Source: Beroe ovata (Eukaryota > Ctenophora > Nuda > Beroida > Beroidae). Taken from it: a stretch of 39,282 nt of DNA. Both the position numbers and the translations under genes were made by a program. Of the stretch, positions 21,247 through 36,900 are shown one piece after another. The stretch lies in contig CAMPET010000344.1 in NCBI GenBank assembly GCA_946803715.1, forward strand, positions 20,286 to 59,567, in the 5' to 3' direction. Numbering within the stretch: the first letter of the stretch is position 1; the number at the start of each line of letters is the position of its first letter. The notes under the pieces were generated by a model, which ran no database searches, was not told where the DNA came from, and saw only the letters and a program-made list of their open reading frames with translations.

Positions 21247-22931
21247 AAATCTGATAAATCGAGACTGTTTTAGCCAAGTGCAATCGGCATGGGTTGTCTG
21301 GCGATGCTAAATTACCGCTGATGCAATCCGCGTCTGACGCGACGATTGACGAATAAGTAATTTGCGCGCGCTCAAAACGAAATTCTCGACGCGACAGGGT
21401 CTATCATAGATTGATAAGGCATGGGCATTGCATTATTGAAATTTTGCGCGGCCCGCGGGCACTGACTGCACTTTAAGTCTATCATGGTCTGGCGTCACCC
21501 GACAAACGCTCTGCGTCCCTCATTTCGCTTTGTAAAAAGTCGAGCATGAGCGCGTTGACTGTCGATGATAATTGTGCACACGTTGCGCGCCCGGCTGTGC
21601 AACGTTTCCAATTTCAGACTTCATCCACTCCAATTACTTATGTGAAGCTATGTACATAACATTCAAATCACTCTTGAGTATCAGTAACAAAATCATGATT
21701 GGCATTATCACTGTTGAATAAACATTGATGTTTGTACAGTTTCATTGTAATTATGGAATTGCATTGGCAATGTCACTTGCACTTGCACATTGCAGTTAAA
21801 GTGCACACACTTTGACAAATACATTAACAATAACATACCATGTTTACTCTCACATTATGTGGGATCCTTCATTGTAGCTACTAGTACACAGTGAAATTGA
21901 TACATGCATGATCTGAACGGGCTGCAAATTTGAAATTTGTTAACTTACATGATATGTATTCTGAAGAATTCAAACTTTTGAGGGTAACTTTACACCCCAC
22001 TAAAGCCCCGCTCCCCCTATGTTTGCCTTCAATGCAAATTCACAAACCCAGAATGTAATTTATGGATGGCCCCAGAATGACCTGTGCAAAATGGCCTGTC
22101 ATGTTAAAGTAGGACTTGGGAGGACCTAATATTTTTGTATGACAATGATAGACTCTGGTTTCCCAGTTGCAGCTAATACTCAACCTCCTGAGCATTTGCC
22201 CTAACACATCACCTGGCCTCAGAATTCTTTTGCATAATGCCAGAGCAGGCACGCTTTGGCATTTTGCAGCATCAACATTCACTCCAACTTGATAGCTGCT
22301 GGTAGATAGCTATAGCTATCACAAGTTCTTCTGTAATGAGATAACTTGTTTGATCTAATTATCAAGGTTTTTACTGACTCTTTGCATCCTGTAATATGCA
22401 TGTGATGCCCTTATTACCCTTTGCCCTTTGCTTTGATCATCAACTATTTTTGCTGTGAGTATGTTTGATTACCTTATAGTTTTAAGTTGAGCAAATGATT
22501 TGATATGCTGTTAAAAATGCTGTTAATCATTGGCTGCTATTAGTGGCATGTTGCAATGAACTCTGCTTCATAGTTTGGGTCAACGCTTAATAAGGTGACC
22601 AACTGTATGGAATTCTTTGCTTAGCTCCATGCTTTATCTTTACAGTATCAATAGGCTTCCTAGATAGTGAGCGTAATGTTCCTTTTATTGCACATCGGCA
22701 TTATGTGGTCCTGTGCTGAATGGACTATTTCTTAGTATACAAGAAGCAAATGAGGGGTCAAAAAAAGCAAAATAGCTGAAATGAAATTTGTGCCCCCTCA
22801 TCCACTTTGCTCTATAAGTGAAAGTTGTTCCAGACTTGGCAGATTCTAGAATTGCATATTATGTACATTGCAAAGTTAATCCTCGATTTTCCTCTGTAGG
22901 GATGGGGGACTGAAAATGCAAGAGTGTAGAG

Positions 22932-26344
<3,413 letters not shown>

Positions 26345-27429
26345 AATGATACTACAATCATAGTGTCGACACCTCTCTCTGCTTTTCGACTACCTATTTC
26401 AAGTTTTTAGTGATGCATGTTGCACTTACTGCATTATGTTGTACAATATATTGGCGGCACAAACTTGTTTTGGTGCTGAGTATCAATACAAAGAAGGATC
26501 AACATTAGATAAATCAGCATGCTTAACCTCATTCACACATGCCAGATCTTTACTTTTCAATTGGTTAATATGAGAGAAATAGCTGTCCCACTGAGTTGAA
26601 AATTTGTAAATACTCAATTTTTAATGATAATTAGTATTAAGTGATCCGAACACTTAAATTGCTACATGATAATGTTATGATACGTTAGAAACAATTTACG
26701 TTTCTCGATTGACGGGAACATTGGGTAGAAGCTGCACGTATCACGTGGTCATTTAAGTTTTTTACACATCTTGACGGAAAATTGTAGCGATAGTAAATAT
26801 TCCTTCAATAACTTGACATTTAATTTATGATAGTTTTAGTTTTAACACTAATTGAGACCCTTAACATACCGAGTGAGGTATCGTTGTTTTAACACTCTTC
26901 CTAAAACGCTAAGAAACACTACGAAGCTTCCAATTCTTCAAAAGATGTGTGGAAATTCAAATGTAGACTCCAGTTAAATTGCACCATGATTTTGATTAAG
27001 TTATGTGCTCATCGAGTATTCATTAATTGCCTTTTTGATCTTACAAAATAATTCGTGTTTTATACAGTTTAGCAATAAGCATTTGATTTCAATCCCAATA
27101 ACGTTTTTGTTCCATTTAAAAATCTTCGATTTTCGTCTTGTCTTAAGGTGGGAAGGTCAATCGTTATTCAATTGTACTTCCTTGGACTCACTAGCGATCA
27201 TATAAATGAGGAAATTTTAATTCATAACAATTGTTTCGATTTAATGATACATGTTCATTTGTACACAATACTCGAGTTTCATTTGTCCCTCCACTTACTA
27301 ATATAATGACTTAGAACTTGATGCACTCATTCTGTCCATGGACCAGGTCTGCAAAATTCTAGGAACGCTCCTTCTCGGCCCTTCTCACTTTTTATGGACA
27401 GCCCTAATTCATGTTTTTTAACCGGTTTC

Positions 27430-27790
27430 AACGCATTCCTACTTCAGTGGTGTCAACAAGATATGCAGTGGTGTCAACAAGATATTATGACGAATGAGTC
27501 CTCCATTCGTCACAGAGTCCTGTCATGACGTATTGAATACTGGTGTCACCGCATTCCTACGTCAAAATTATGCAGTGGTGTCAGCGCTCAGCAAGTTATG
27601 ACGAATGAGTCCCCAATTCGTCACAGAAACCTGCTATGACGTGAATATTGCATACTGGTGTCAACGCAATCCTACGGCTAAGTTATGCAGTGGTGTCAGC
27701 ATGTTATGAAGAACGAGTCCTCCATTGGTCACAGAGGCCTGTCATGACATACTGATAAATGGTGTCAACGCCTTCCCACGTCAGAAATAT
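27430..27790 (-). repeat. Inverted copies of the GACGAATG repeat family
   Basis: Three units with period about 108-111; the hairpin starts at 27489, 27600 and 27708. Read on the minus strand they match the array at 24797: GACGAAT hairpin, TGACACCACTGCATA, TGACGTAGGAATGC and GACACCAGTAT. The third unit is the most diverged. Confidence 0.85.
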
Positions 27791-28255
27791 GCTGTCTTTC
27801 TCATTCTATACTAATGTTCATTGTCCCAATTCTAAATGACTCAAAAAGTTTCTCCTCTGGGCAATAACATAAACAATCAATAATTGTGCTTAGAATCGGT
27901 CCATGTGAATGTTATTGTAACGAGAATCTAATTACCGCTGATAATGAGATCAAATTCAAACCGATAATATAACGCGATGCGACAAATCCATTTCCTAGCA
28001 CACGCGTCAAACTGATAGCAATATCATTCCCCATGAGATTGTTTGCGTTGCAGTTAAGTTATTGTTAACTGCTAGTCGCCAATCCAAACTGTCATAGTCC
28101 TTTTCTTTGGGAACATAATATCATGCAGTTTATGCCGTCCTATGATCACTTTTTGCCTGCATTTTCTGATTCACTACACGAACACGTACAATCGGCCTGT
28201 TAGAATATAATCGCCATCCTCTCTTTTTCATTCCGATTCACAACAACACTCTACA

Positions 28256-28337
28256 GCTGTCACAGTTACACTGTAACTTACAGTTACACTGTAACTTACA
28301 GTTACACTTACAGTTACACTGTAACTTACAGTTACAC
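28256..28337 (+). repeat. CAGTTACACTGTAACTTA repeat abutting a start codon
   Basis: Three to four imperfect 18-nt units, one missing CTGTAA. Each has the inverted pair GTTACA / TGTAAC, so each can form a small hairpin. The block ends two nucleotides before the ATG of the Ly6-like gene and is therefore probably 5' UTR or core promoter. Confidence 0.85.
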
Positions 28338-28944
28338 ATGAGGAAGTTGGTGCTCGCTGGTGTGACAGCTGTCCTCTTCTTACTATCGGAAGGTCAGAAT
28401 GCCAGATGTGGTTTGGGTTTATAAATTAAAATACTGTCGAATTCGTAATTCAACATGGCTCCAGAGTCCAGTGCCTCCCAAGAAAATTCCTGAATTCATT
28501 TTAATTTTCGGAACACTTTCTTCAGGCGAATCGATCAGGAAATGCTACCTATGTTTGGAACGTATCGATGTGTCAAGTGGCGTGCGGACATACACCTCCC
28601 TTGACGCAGACATGACACCACTTGCGCAGTGTGGAGAAGTGCGTTGCTATGGATACGACCAGATATGTGTCACACTTGATAGTGGGGGCGATGGGGAGAG
28701 AGACGTGTACATCTACAGGAATTGTGCCGATGAGAACATGACGAAACGTGACATGTGTGACGTGATCGACAGAGCATCAGGCCGCACCGCGGCAGACTGT
28801 GTGGAGTTGTGGCAGGAGAGTAAGTGTGGCGGGAGTGATCTGTGTAACGTGGACAGAGTGGACATGTTCACGAAACCTATCCTTGTGTTTGCCACGTGGC
28901 ATCTTGTCAAGTTGTGCACCGCTATCCACTTCCTTGTCACATAA
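28338..28944 (+). CDS. Secreted Ly6/uPAR-like (three-finger) protein, probably GPI-anchored
   Basis: Two exons, 28338-28392 and 28526-28944, joined in phase 1, give 157 residues. Residues 1-19 (MRKLVLAGVTAVLFLLSEG) are a signal peptide. The mature part starts ESIRKCYLCLERIDV, has regularly spaced cysteines (CYLC, QCG, RCYG, ICV, NCA, MCD, DCV, KCG) and ends its domain with LCN, the Cys-Asn ending typical of Ly6/uPAR three-finger domains. The last 20-odd residues (KPILVFATWHLVKL to the stop) are hydrophobic, as in a GPI-attachment signal. Roles in this family range from receptor modulation to adhesion, and no specific one can be assigned. An unspliced read-through frame also exists from 28399 but lacks a signal peptide. 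Assignment rests on cysteine pattern, not strong sequence identity. Confidence 0.75.
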
Positions 28945-29949
28945 TCCAACATTCCTATTAGTATTATTAGACTTTTTCTTATATTATGAACGTATCTGAG
29001 TATCTCCAAGTATATTTTCAATTTTAGGACCACGCTTTCAGTGCTTTAAACTTAAAGTTAAACTTAGATTGATTAGAATTGGAACAATTTGATACGACGA
29101 GCTACTGTGAATAAGTATCTTCCAATGAACTATTATTTGCAACAGTTTTAAAATTAATCTAACATTCTTCTAATTTTCGTCAGTTGATGAACTACAGAAT
29201 ATATTATTATTTGAAATTCCACAGATTCACTTATGGGTAACCGAATTTGATACTGCATACTGAAAGTTAGCATATAGAACAGAAAAGAACGGGAAAGAAT
29301 AGCACATAACCGTACGATATAAAATTCGGGAAAGTTATGCAACTCTATCGCAAAACTCAAATTCAAGTTGGTTGATATTTGAGCAAAACTCAAATCTTTG
29401 AACGATAAAGAATAAAGGGCAACTTGTGCCGGTGTCGATGCAACAATAACGCAATAATAAGACAACAATAACGCAACAACAAGAGAAAAATAGCGCAACA
29501 AGCAACTGAAATGAAGACAACAACATGAATAACTATAAGATAACAATAAGACAACGAGTTCCGTTTTGCCTTATTGCGACTGTCGACTTTTTTGGGATTG
29601 GTGTGGGTCGCAAGAATGATGATAGGTATGGGTCGCATGGACGCATGTTGGGTATGGGTCGCCTTATTGTTGCGTTATTGTTGTCTTATTGTAGCCTAAT
29701 TGTTGCATCGATACCGACTCAAGTTGTCGAATAAACAGGAGTGACGTTCAGCTTCAAATATTTACAACCAAGAGTTTTTTTTCGTTGAACCGCCACTATT
29801 ATTTACATAATTAGTTCAACCCATGATACTGATCATCAATCATGATGCTTCAAGCGTGTCAAATGTCTATCTGTTCGAAAAATTCTGCCATCTAAGATAA
29901 AGTGGTGTGAACCGTAGCTTTAGTCATATAACATCCTTGCGCCGGACAT
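28945..29949. other. Intergenic region between convergent Ly6-like and NEK9-like genes
   Basis: Holds the 3' ends of both genes and an inverted-repeat element at 29417-29728. Serine/tyrosine/leucine-rich minus-strand frames at 29154-29638 are generated by this element and are not genes. Confidence 0.7.
29417..29728. mobile_element. MITE-like foldback element with 7-bp target duplication
   Basis: The left end (GGCAACTTG..GTCGATGCAACAATAACGC.. to about 29482) and the right end (29664-29728) are inverted repeats about 65 bp long. Both contain ACAATAACGCAACAATAAG-type sequence and end at CAACTTG. The element is flanked by GAATAAA on both sides (29410-29416 and 29729-29735), a candidate target-site duplication. 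The 180-bp centre has TATGGGTCGC repeats and no transposase. This is the structure of a non-autonomous DNA transposon (inference). Confidence 0.75.
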
Positions 29950-30998
29950 TCAGTCCATGACAGCTTTCAACTCGGATATTTGATATTGCGTCAGTTTTTG
30001 CTCCAGCTCAGCAATTCTCGCATCCCTCTCCCTAACCCTCTGTTTCTCTTGTTGTAATTCCGCCTCCAACTCCCTCACCCTCGCCCTGAGACGCGCTGCC
30101 TCTTCACCAGGTGTCCCATCTGCAGCAGATCCTGCCTCCTCCACAAACGCGTCATCATCTTGCGGAGTTGGAGTCACGACATGCTCCACCCCCGAGTCCC
30201 CAAGCTGATTGTTCTTGGTTCTAGATGATAACACCTCCTCTAACCTTGCTTCACTGAACGAGAACTCTGATCTGTAGGTTGCTACTCGGGGCGGAGAGTT
30301 GGATATGGTCGGTTGAGCAGAAGAGGGATTACACCCGGCAGGGGCAACACTGGAGTCTCCCTGTGCTGCAGACGTCACTCCGCTGTCAGATGACATGACA
30401 TGTCTGTGTGATGATGACAGCTCCTGGCTGTTTGCGGAGGACACCCCGCTGGAGGAGGAGAAGCCGGTACTGGTGGAACTGGTTGCGAGCACGGGGCCAG
30501 GACCTGGAGTAATGTGGGAATGTTCGATTAAAACTTGGTCAGAAATTAATACAACCGTCCGTGGTTAACCTTGACCATCACAGTGCTAAAAGTAAAACTG
30601 CGAATTCGGATCATGGTTGTACTTTGGAATCATGTGATGGATGATACCTTGTTTGATATCACCCTCTTCCTCACACGCCTGCATCTCATTGTGTAACCAG
30701 GTGGGTGTTTTGGCGGTGGTTATCCCTGTTACGTCATGACGAGGTGTGCCAGGCTCCGAACCAGTGGAGCCGATCAGCTGAGCTGATAACACCTGAACAG
30801 ATGCCAGGTTTAGAAAAGAACTACTAAGTTTCGAACCCAACGCCATTGGTCAGTTTATCGAAGAACTTGATTCATCACATAGTGCACAGCTTTACCTGTT
30901 CAGCTAGGAGAAGTGTGTGCCAGCCTCTGCTGGAGAGTGCTGGAATGTAGTGCAGAGAGCTGAATATCGGTTGTGGCGCACAGGCACTGTTCCGGGAA
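29950..30998 (-). other. NEK9: NEK9-like C-terminal exons 15-17 and coiled coil
   Basis: Exon 15 (30998-30896) ends the propeller region with [19 protein letters not shown]. Exon 16 (30792-30648) has [17 protein letters not shown]. Exon 17 (30503-29950) is Ser/Thr-rich, then acidic, then a clear heptad coiled coil: [19 protein letters not shown], then [14 protein letters not shown], ending AVMD and TGA. The coiled coil would mediate dimerisation, as in NEK9. The coding end is 222 nt from the MITE-like element. Confidence 0.9.
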
Positions 30999-33900
30999 CT
31001 GACACCATTTCATACAATTAGAAATTTCATACAATTAGAAATTATGCTCTAGCATACTTCTAGAATACTTAACTTCTGTACATTTATTTTCATTTTCTAA
31101 ACCATTGGGCTCTAACCTGTTCCCAGTATCACCCATGATACCATCACCCAGACGTCCGTGGTTACGATAGCCCCAGGAGAATACCTCGTTGTCATAGGTG
31201 GTGGCAACACAGAACCTGTCACCAGCTGACACCAGCGCTATCTTCTTACCTGGGCAGAGCTCAGTGTGTCACGATGATCCTCGTGCTACCCGATTGTAGT
31301 GAATAACAAGGTCCTTTATATAGGGGTACTTTTAACAGATTATCATTGGAAAAAGACCTCAATGAATTCACGATACCTGACAGGTTTCCCTTGATCATGG
31401 AAGGATGACTGTAAGGTTTGTAGTGTCCTATTCCCCTCTGGCCACACTTGTTCGAGCCTAGGGTCCACACTCTGTCATATGCATCCACCACTACTGTATG
31501 ATCCAGTCCACAAGCGACATCCTACAGAGAATGAAGTGAAATATTGCGTTTGACCCTCTGACAGTCTAAAATGAGGAACCTGAGGAAATCTGGACACTTC
31601 ATAACATTAATTGAGAGTTGAACTAACCCGCACTGCGATGGATGAAAGCCCGCACACGGGTTTGAAAGTGAAGGTCTCGCTGCACTTTGCCACCTTGACA
31701 CCCTTCCTCCCTATTCTATTGATTCCGAGCTTGTTATCTTGATTATCTCCACACGCCATCAGCTTACCTGTGTGGGGAATGTGTCACATATGTGTGATAC
31801 CTAATCACACAGGCTAATCACACATGCTAATCACACATGCTAATGTGATGCGGGATTGTTTTAGAATAAGACAAAATCCCTTGACTGATTTCATCAAAAA
31901 AAGACTCTTACCTCCAGATGTAATGACAAAAGAACAATGTTTGCCACACGCTACTTTGGAACATTTTGAAGCCCGAATTTGGAGTTTCTGTGGGACATAC
32001 AGGACATCCTCTGCATCGTTACCAAGACATCCATATTCGCCATTACCCCAGCCATACCTGAACAAGTGAAATTGTAGTGCTCGATCCACATGCTTGCTGA
32101 TAACCTGAGCTGAGTTGCTTTCTTAATTAATAATTTAGACATATAAACAACAGTTTTGTACACCTGTTTTAGACAGGCCTCCTTGATTACGCATTATGAG
32201 GCCTGGTAAACAATGTTCACTCAACAAGTGATTCAATCTGAAGTTCACACTCACAAGTGTCCCTCGACTGTGGTGGCCATGACGTGTGCATCCCCACATG
32301 AAATACTGGCTACCGATAGAGAGGAGAAGAAGGGAATGGGGACGGGTATCAGGGAGTTCTCAACCTCTTCTCCAACAGCCAAACAACCATCGTAGTTGCT
32401 TCCAAACGCTACCTGGTGAAAACCATTAACTCTTCCTATCATTACCGCACGACAGAATTGGTGACGAAATCGGAATATGTTAGCGATATCCATCTTACCA
32501 GTTGCTGATCTTCCAGTATAGCGATAGTGAAATCATCCCCCGCAACCACATCAACTACCCCACAACCTTGTAGAGCCTCAACTTGTTTTGGTGTTCTGTA
32601 ACTCGCCTTATCCCCATGTCCTAACTGTCCATACATTTCACCGGGCTGACCTAGAGGGTAAAAAATTCCAAATGCAACATATAGGTTGCTGGTTGACTCG
32701 CCATACCTTCGAAAATTCAGAATAATCTGTACAACATTTAACATTTTACCTGAGGACCATGTAAATAGTTCCTTCTCAACTGTTACCACGCAAAAATGTT
32801 TTGGAGCAACACAAACTTTCACAGCGCCCAGATCTTTCTTGAATGTTGCTAACGTTTGGGGCGAGGATTTACCGCCTCCCCAGATATAGACCTACAAAAT
32901 TGGGATACCCTTGAAATGTTGTAGTTGTTTGTATACATCATGGTCATTACTCTTGTAAACAGCAAGAGCGTGGGAATTGCGCGGCGCCAAAATGTTGCAC
33001 TAAATGCTGCAAATAATAACTTGGAGTTTCTGATTTATAAACGGCGTTCGCGCGCCACGAAAAAGCAGTCAAGTTTTGAGATGTGACTGCAAGTCGAGAA
33101 ACATAATGTACTCACTTCAGAACTGAGATTGGAGAGAATTGGCTGGGTTCCAGGCGACAGTTGCGAAAGTCCACGCACATAGTTCTTAGGTCCGAGCTTA
33201 GACTCCAGTATCTCAGCACAGTTACTCATGTAGGGAACATCTAGGATTTCTTGCATAGTCGGTCTGTTTTCCGGGTCCTGAGAGAAATTCGTGAGGGTTT
33301 AGATTAGATTTAGTTAGGCTAATTAGGTTAGTCATGAGCTATGTAGTTCATAATGGTGAATGTGTCGATATTTGTAACTGCAGAGGTATGCTACAGTTGA
33401 CAATGTATAAGACCAGTAAGCAAAGCATATTAAACCGGTCTCATGTTATTCATGTGTCATCAAGCGAAGCACAATACTGTTCATAGTAATATCTGATAGC
33501 AACTAATTACGATATTTGCAGTTTGATCTCGTATTCACACTCGTCTAACTAATCTATAACGTAATCAGTGACTGAGATTGCGCATAACTTTATGAAGGAG
33601 TAAGTTGGTCACAAAGTTACTCAAGACTAATCTATGAGATGAGAACACTCACGTCCAATGTCATACTGTCAACTAGTGTCTAGACTCTAGGGGTATTGAT
33701 TATCATTCGGTACAGGACTCTACTGCTCCAGTAATGCACACTCACCATCTCTCCATATATTTGAGAATCGTCATGCATATCAAGCGATCATTTAGACCCC
33801 ACAGAGAATGTACATAGCGGATACACTCATGTACATTGCACTGCACAGCTGATACAGTGATGTGCGATGGGCTGAGGGGTATCACAATATGTAATGAGTC

Positions 33901-36900
33901 AAGAGGAAACTGGATGTCTTGAAAAAGTATGTCAAGAAAACCAGTGGCGCCGTCAAGGGAAAATTAATTTCAATGGAAAGTGATGTCAAGGGAAAAGTAC
34001 TGTCAAGGAAAAGTGGTGTCAGAGAATGTGGTGTCAAGGAGAAGTGATGTCAAGAAAAAGTGCTGCCAAGGGAAGTGGTGTCAAGGGAAAGTGACGTCGA
34101 GAGGAAGTGGTACCAGAGAAAGTAATGTCAAGGGAAAATTGGTGTCAAGAGAAAGTGATGCCAAGGAAAGAGTGCTGTCAAGAAAGAGTGGTGTTGAAAA
34201 GAAGTGCTGTCAAGGGAAAGTGGTGTCAGAGAAAGTGATGTCAAGAGTAAGNGGTGTCAAGATCAAGTGATTTCAAGGGAAAGTGCTTTCAAGGGAAAGT
34301 GGTGTCAAGGGAAAGTGGTGTCAAGAGGAAGTGGTGTCCAGGGAAAGTGGTGTCAAGTGAAAGTGAAGTCAAATGGAAGCGATGCCAAGGCGAGAGTGGT
34401 GTCAAGGAACGTGGTGTCAGAGAAAGTGGTGTCAAGGTGAATTCGTGTCAAGGAATGTGGTTTCAGGGGAAGTGATGTAATGCCATGAGGAAATGATCCA
34501 AGAACGTGCTTTCAAGGAAATCCAGAATGAAAATAAATTGGAGTTATTTCATACTTGGTATTTCCAATTTTTGTACCATCGAAAATCTAATATGATATCC
34601 TATAATATAATATCCTATACCAACCATATTAATTATAGGGAATCTCAGTTCATCAAGAAAATGTCTAACTGGATTATACATGCCTTTCCTCCTCCAGAAA
34701 AGACAATGTTGATTGTTGAACACTGTACCTAGAGTGACACAGTGTGCACTGTACACACTACACACAGCATAATACTGTGTATAAAAGTACATTGTATAGG
34801 AACTGTAATGTACAAATGTACAGTGTACTACAATGCTAATGATGCTGCAGTGGAAATTTTCAAGACCGTACCTATTCCCAAGTGGAGCTAGATCTCCTTT
34901 ACACAGTGTAGTTAGGTGTTCAGTAGCTAGATGTGTATAATAATGGACATTGGACAATGGTTCCAAACAGATTGTACTGACACACATTCAAATACACATT
35001 CCATTCTCCGCCTTGGTAAAAGTGAATACCAGTGTACACGGTGTGTGTCACTGCACTCTGGTAGAATGTTTGACAGACGGGTCTGAACACTCAGACAATA
35101 TCAATTAGGTCACACAATATCAATTAGGTTACACAATATCAATTAGGTTACACAATATCAATTAGGTCACACAATATCAATTAGGTCACACAATATCAAT
35201 TAGGTCACACAATATCAATTAGGTTACACAATATCAATTAGGTTACACAATATTGTGCAAACCTCTCAGGACATATGCTGTTCTGACAACACATTCTGTT
35301 CTAACAGCACACATTCTCCACATACCTTCTGCAGCATACTTGTCAGAATGTTCCTGATATCTGTACTCCAACAATCACTCACTGGTTTCACCTGAAAATA
35401 GGGGGTACCGGTATTATCAGCTGTTATTCATGATGAATTAGGTTTTAGGTGGCGAATTAGGATCATTCATCATTCATCACTCTGATTTTCTATTAAATTC
35501 TATCTAATCAGAAAAGTATGGGATTGACCGGTCAATCCCATACTTATAGGAGTTTCTTCCCTATTCAGTACTTGGTCATGATCTCATTAAATTGAATACC
35601 CCCTTCATCCTAAGCTGATATCAGCTTGTGTATGATGTATTGATGTGTGTTTCCTTGGCTGTTGNCGTTTCAACGCCTGAGACGTCCTCATGAGTTACAT
35701 AATAATGGATATTGGACAATGGTTCCAAACAGATTGCACTGACACACATTCGAATACACATTCCATTCTCCGCCTTGGTGAAAGTGAATACCAGTGTACA
35801 CGGTGGGTCACTGCACCCTGGTGGAATGTTTGACAGACGGGTCTCAACACAATATCAATTATGTCACACAATATCAATTAGGTTACACAATATTGTGCAA
35901 ACCTCTCTGGACATATGCTGTTCTGACAACACATTCTGTTCTAACAGAGACACATTCTCCACATACCTTCTGCAGCATACTCGTCAGAATGTTCCTGATA
36001 TCTGTACTCCAACAATCACTCACTGGTTTCACCTGAATATAGGGGGCACGGGTGTTATCAGCTGTTATTCATGATGAATAGGGTTTTAGGTGGCGAATTG
36101 GGATCATTCATCATTCATCACTCTGATTTTCTATTAAATTCTATTTAATTAGAAAAGTATGGGATTGACCGGTCAATCCCATACTTTTCTGAGTTTCTTG
36201 CCTATTTAATTCATTACTTGGTCATGATCTCATTAAATTGAAAACCTCCCTTCATCCTAAGCCGAGATCAGCCCGTGTATGATGTGTGTTCCCTTGGCTG
36301 TTGTGCAGCAGGGTGTACGATGTGTGTGTATGCTTGTGTCGTGGGTGTGTGTGACATGAATCTTGCAGTGAAGGATATGAATAGAATTACTTCGATTCTC
36401 TATTGCTAAAACTAGGTATGTTCTCATTACTCATTAGTCATTACTGAAGGGCTGTCCATCACTTCGATTCATCAGAAGTATCTCGCAGATAGACTTTTAG
36501 TGACTTCCGAATGTCTCGACCACAACGACAGTGGTCGCCCACTCGCCCTTATGCAACACGACCACAAAGTCACAACATGGCGACACATAGTGAAACAACT
36601 TCACTGCTACTTCACACGCTGACATCAATATCAGATATTAATCATGATGTGTTATTATTGATTGCAATAGTGTATCGACACTTGACAATGGTTACTTACT
36701 GATGAACATTAGCAATAGCACTCATTCTGTACTCATGCAATTACTTGACACAATGCTCAATTAGTGAGCGATTCATTGCTGGGAATTCAATATCAAAATA
36801 CATGTAAGCTATTCACTGCTTTCACTGCACTTATAAGCATTCATTTGTATGACACTGCGCTGTACACTGTACATTGTACACTGTCATATCGATAACCAAG

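Larger units (their letters stand above)
20276..22931. other. Intergenic region between GAS2-like and Rab genes
   Basis: No convincing coding exon. The GAS2-like 3' UTR starts at 20276; an ATTAAA at 20477-20482 is a possible polyadenylation signal. CpG-rich GCGCGC segments appear at 21130-21600 within otherwise AT-rich DNA, including a strong hairpin. The segment 21600-22900 is AT-rich and should hold the Rab promoter and 5' UTR. Confidence 0.6.
26345..28337. other. Intergenic region between Rab and Ly6-like genes
   Basis: AT-rich, with no exon recognised. It contains the Rab 3' UTR, an inverted block of the GACGAATG repeat family (27430-27790) and, at its right end, a TTACAGTTACACTGTAAC repeat immediately before the Ly6-like start codon. 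Confidence 0.65.
33278..35325 (-). other. NEK9-like intron 6
   Basis: A 2 kb intron dominated by a 16-bp purine-rich minisatellite (33960-34480), the start of the segmental duplication and TGTACA-rich sequence near 34735-34830. No additional exon recognised. Confidence 0.7.
34937..35664. repeat. Tandem segmental duplication, copy 1 (includes a kinase exon)
   Basis: About 728 bp, nearly identical to 35699-36303. Shared landmarks in order: ATTGGACAATGGTTCC, CATTCTCCGCCTTGG, a CAATTAGGT tandem block, the kinase exon, the AGTATGGGATTGACC palindrome and CCTTGGCTGTTG. The copies differ mainly in the number of 19-bp units (nine here, two in the other) plus scattered substitutions. An N at 35665 lies at the junction. 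Confidence 0.92.
35699..36303. repeat. Tandem segmental duplication, copy 2 (includes a kinase exon)
   Basis: Partner of 34937-35664, in the same orientation, separated by about 34 nt. It carries the same exon with one synonymous difference and a longer perfect palindrome. Confidence 0.92.

Noticed and set aside
28399-28525. N-terminal extension of the Ly6-like frame without splicing
   Set aside because: The spliced form supplies a clear signal peptide and the junction has good GT..AG sites in matching phase.
29154-29638. Hydrophobic minus-strand frames that look like membrane proteins
   Set aside because: They arise from AACAATAACGC repeats of the inverted-repeat element, read as Leu/Tyr/Cys/Val runs.
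33980-34440. Frames rich in KGK/VVS
   Set aside because: Translation of the 16-bp minisatellite in an intron.
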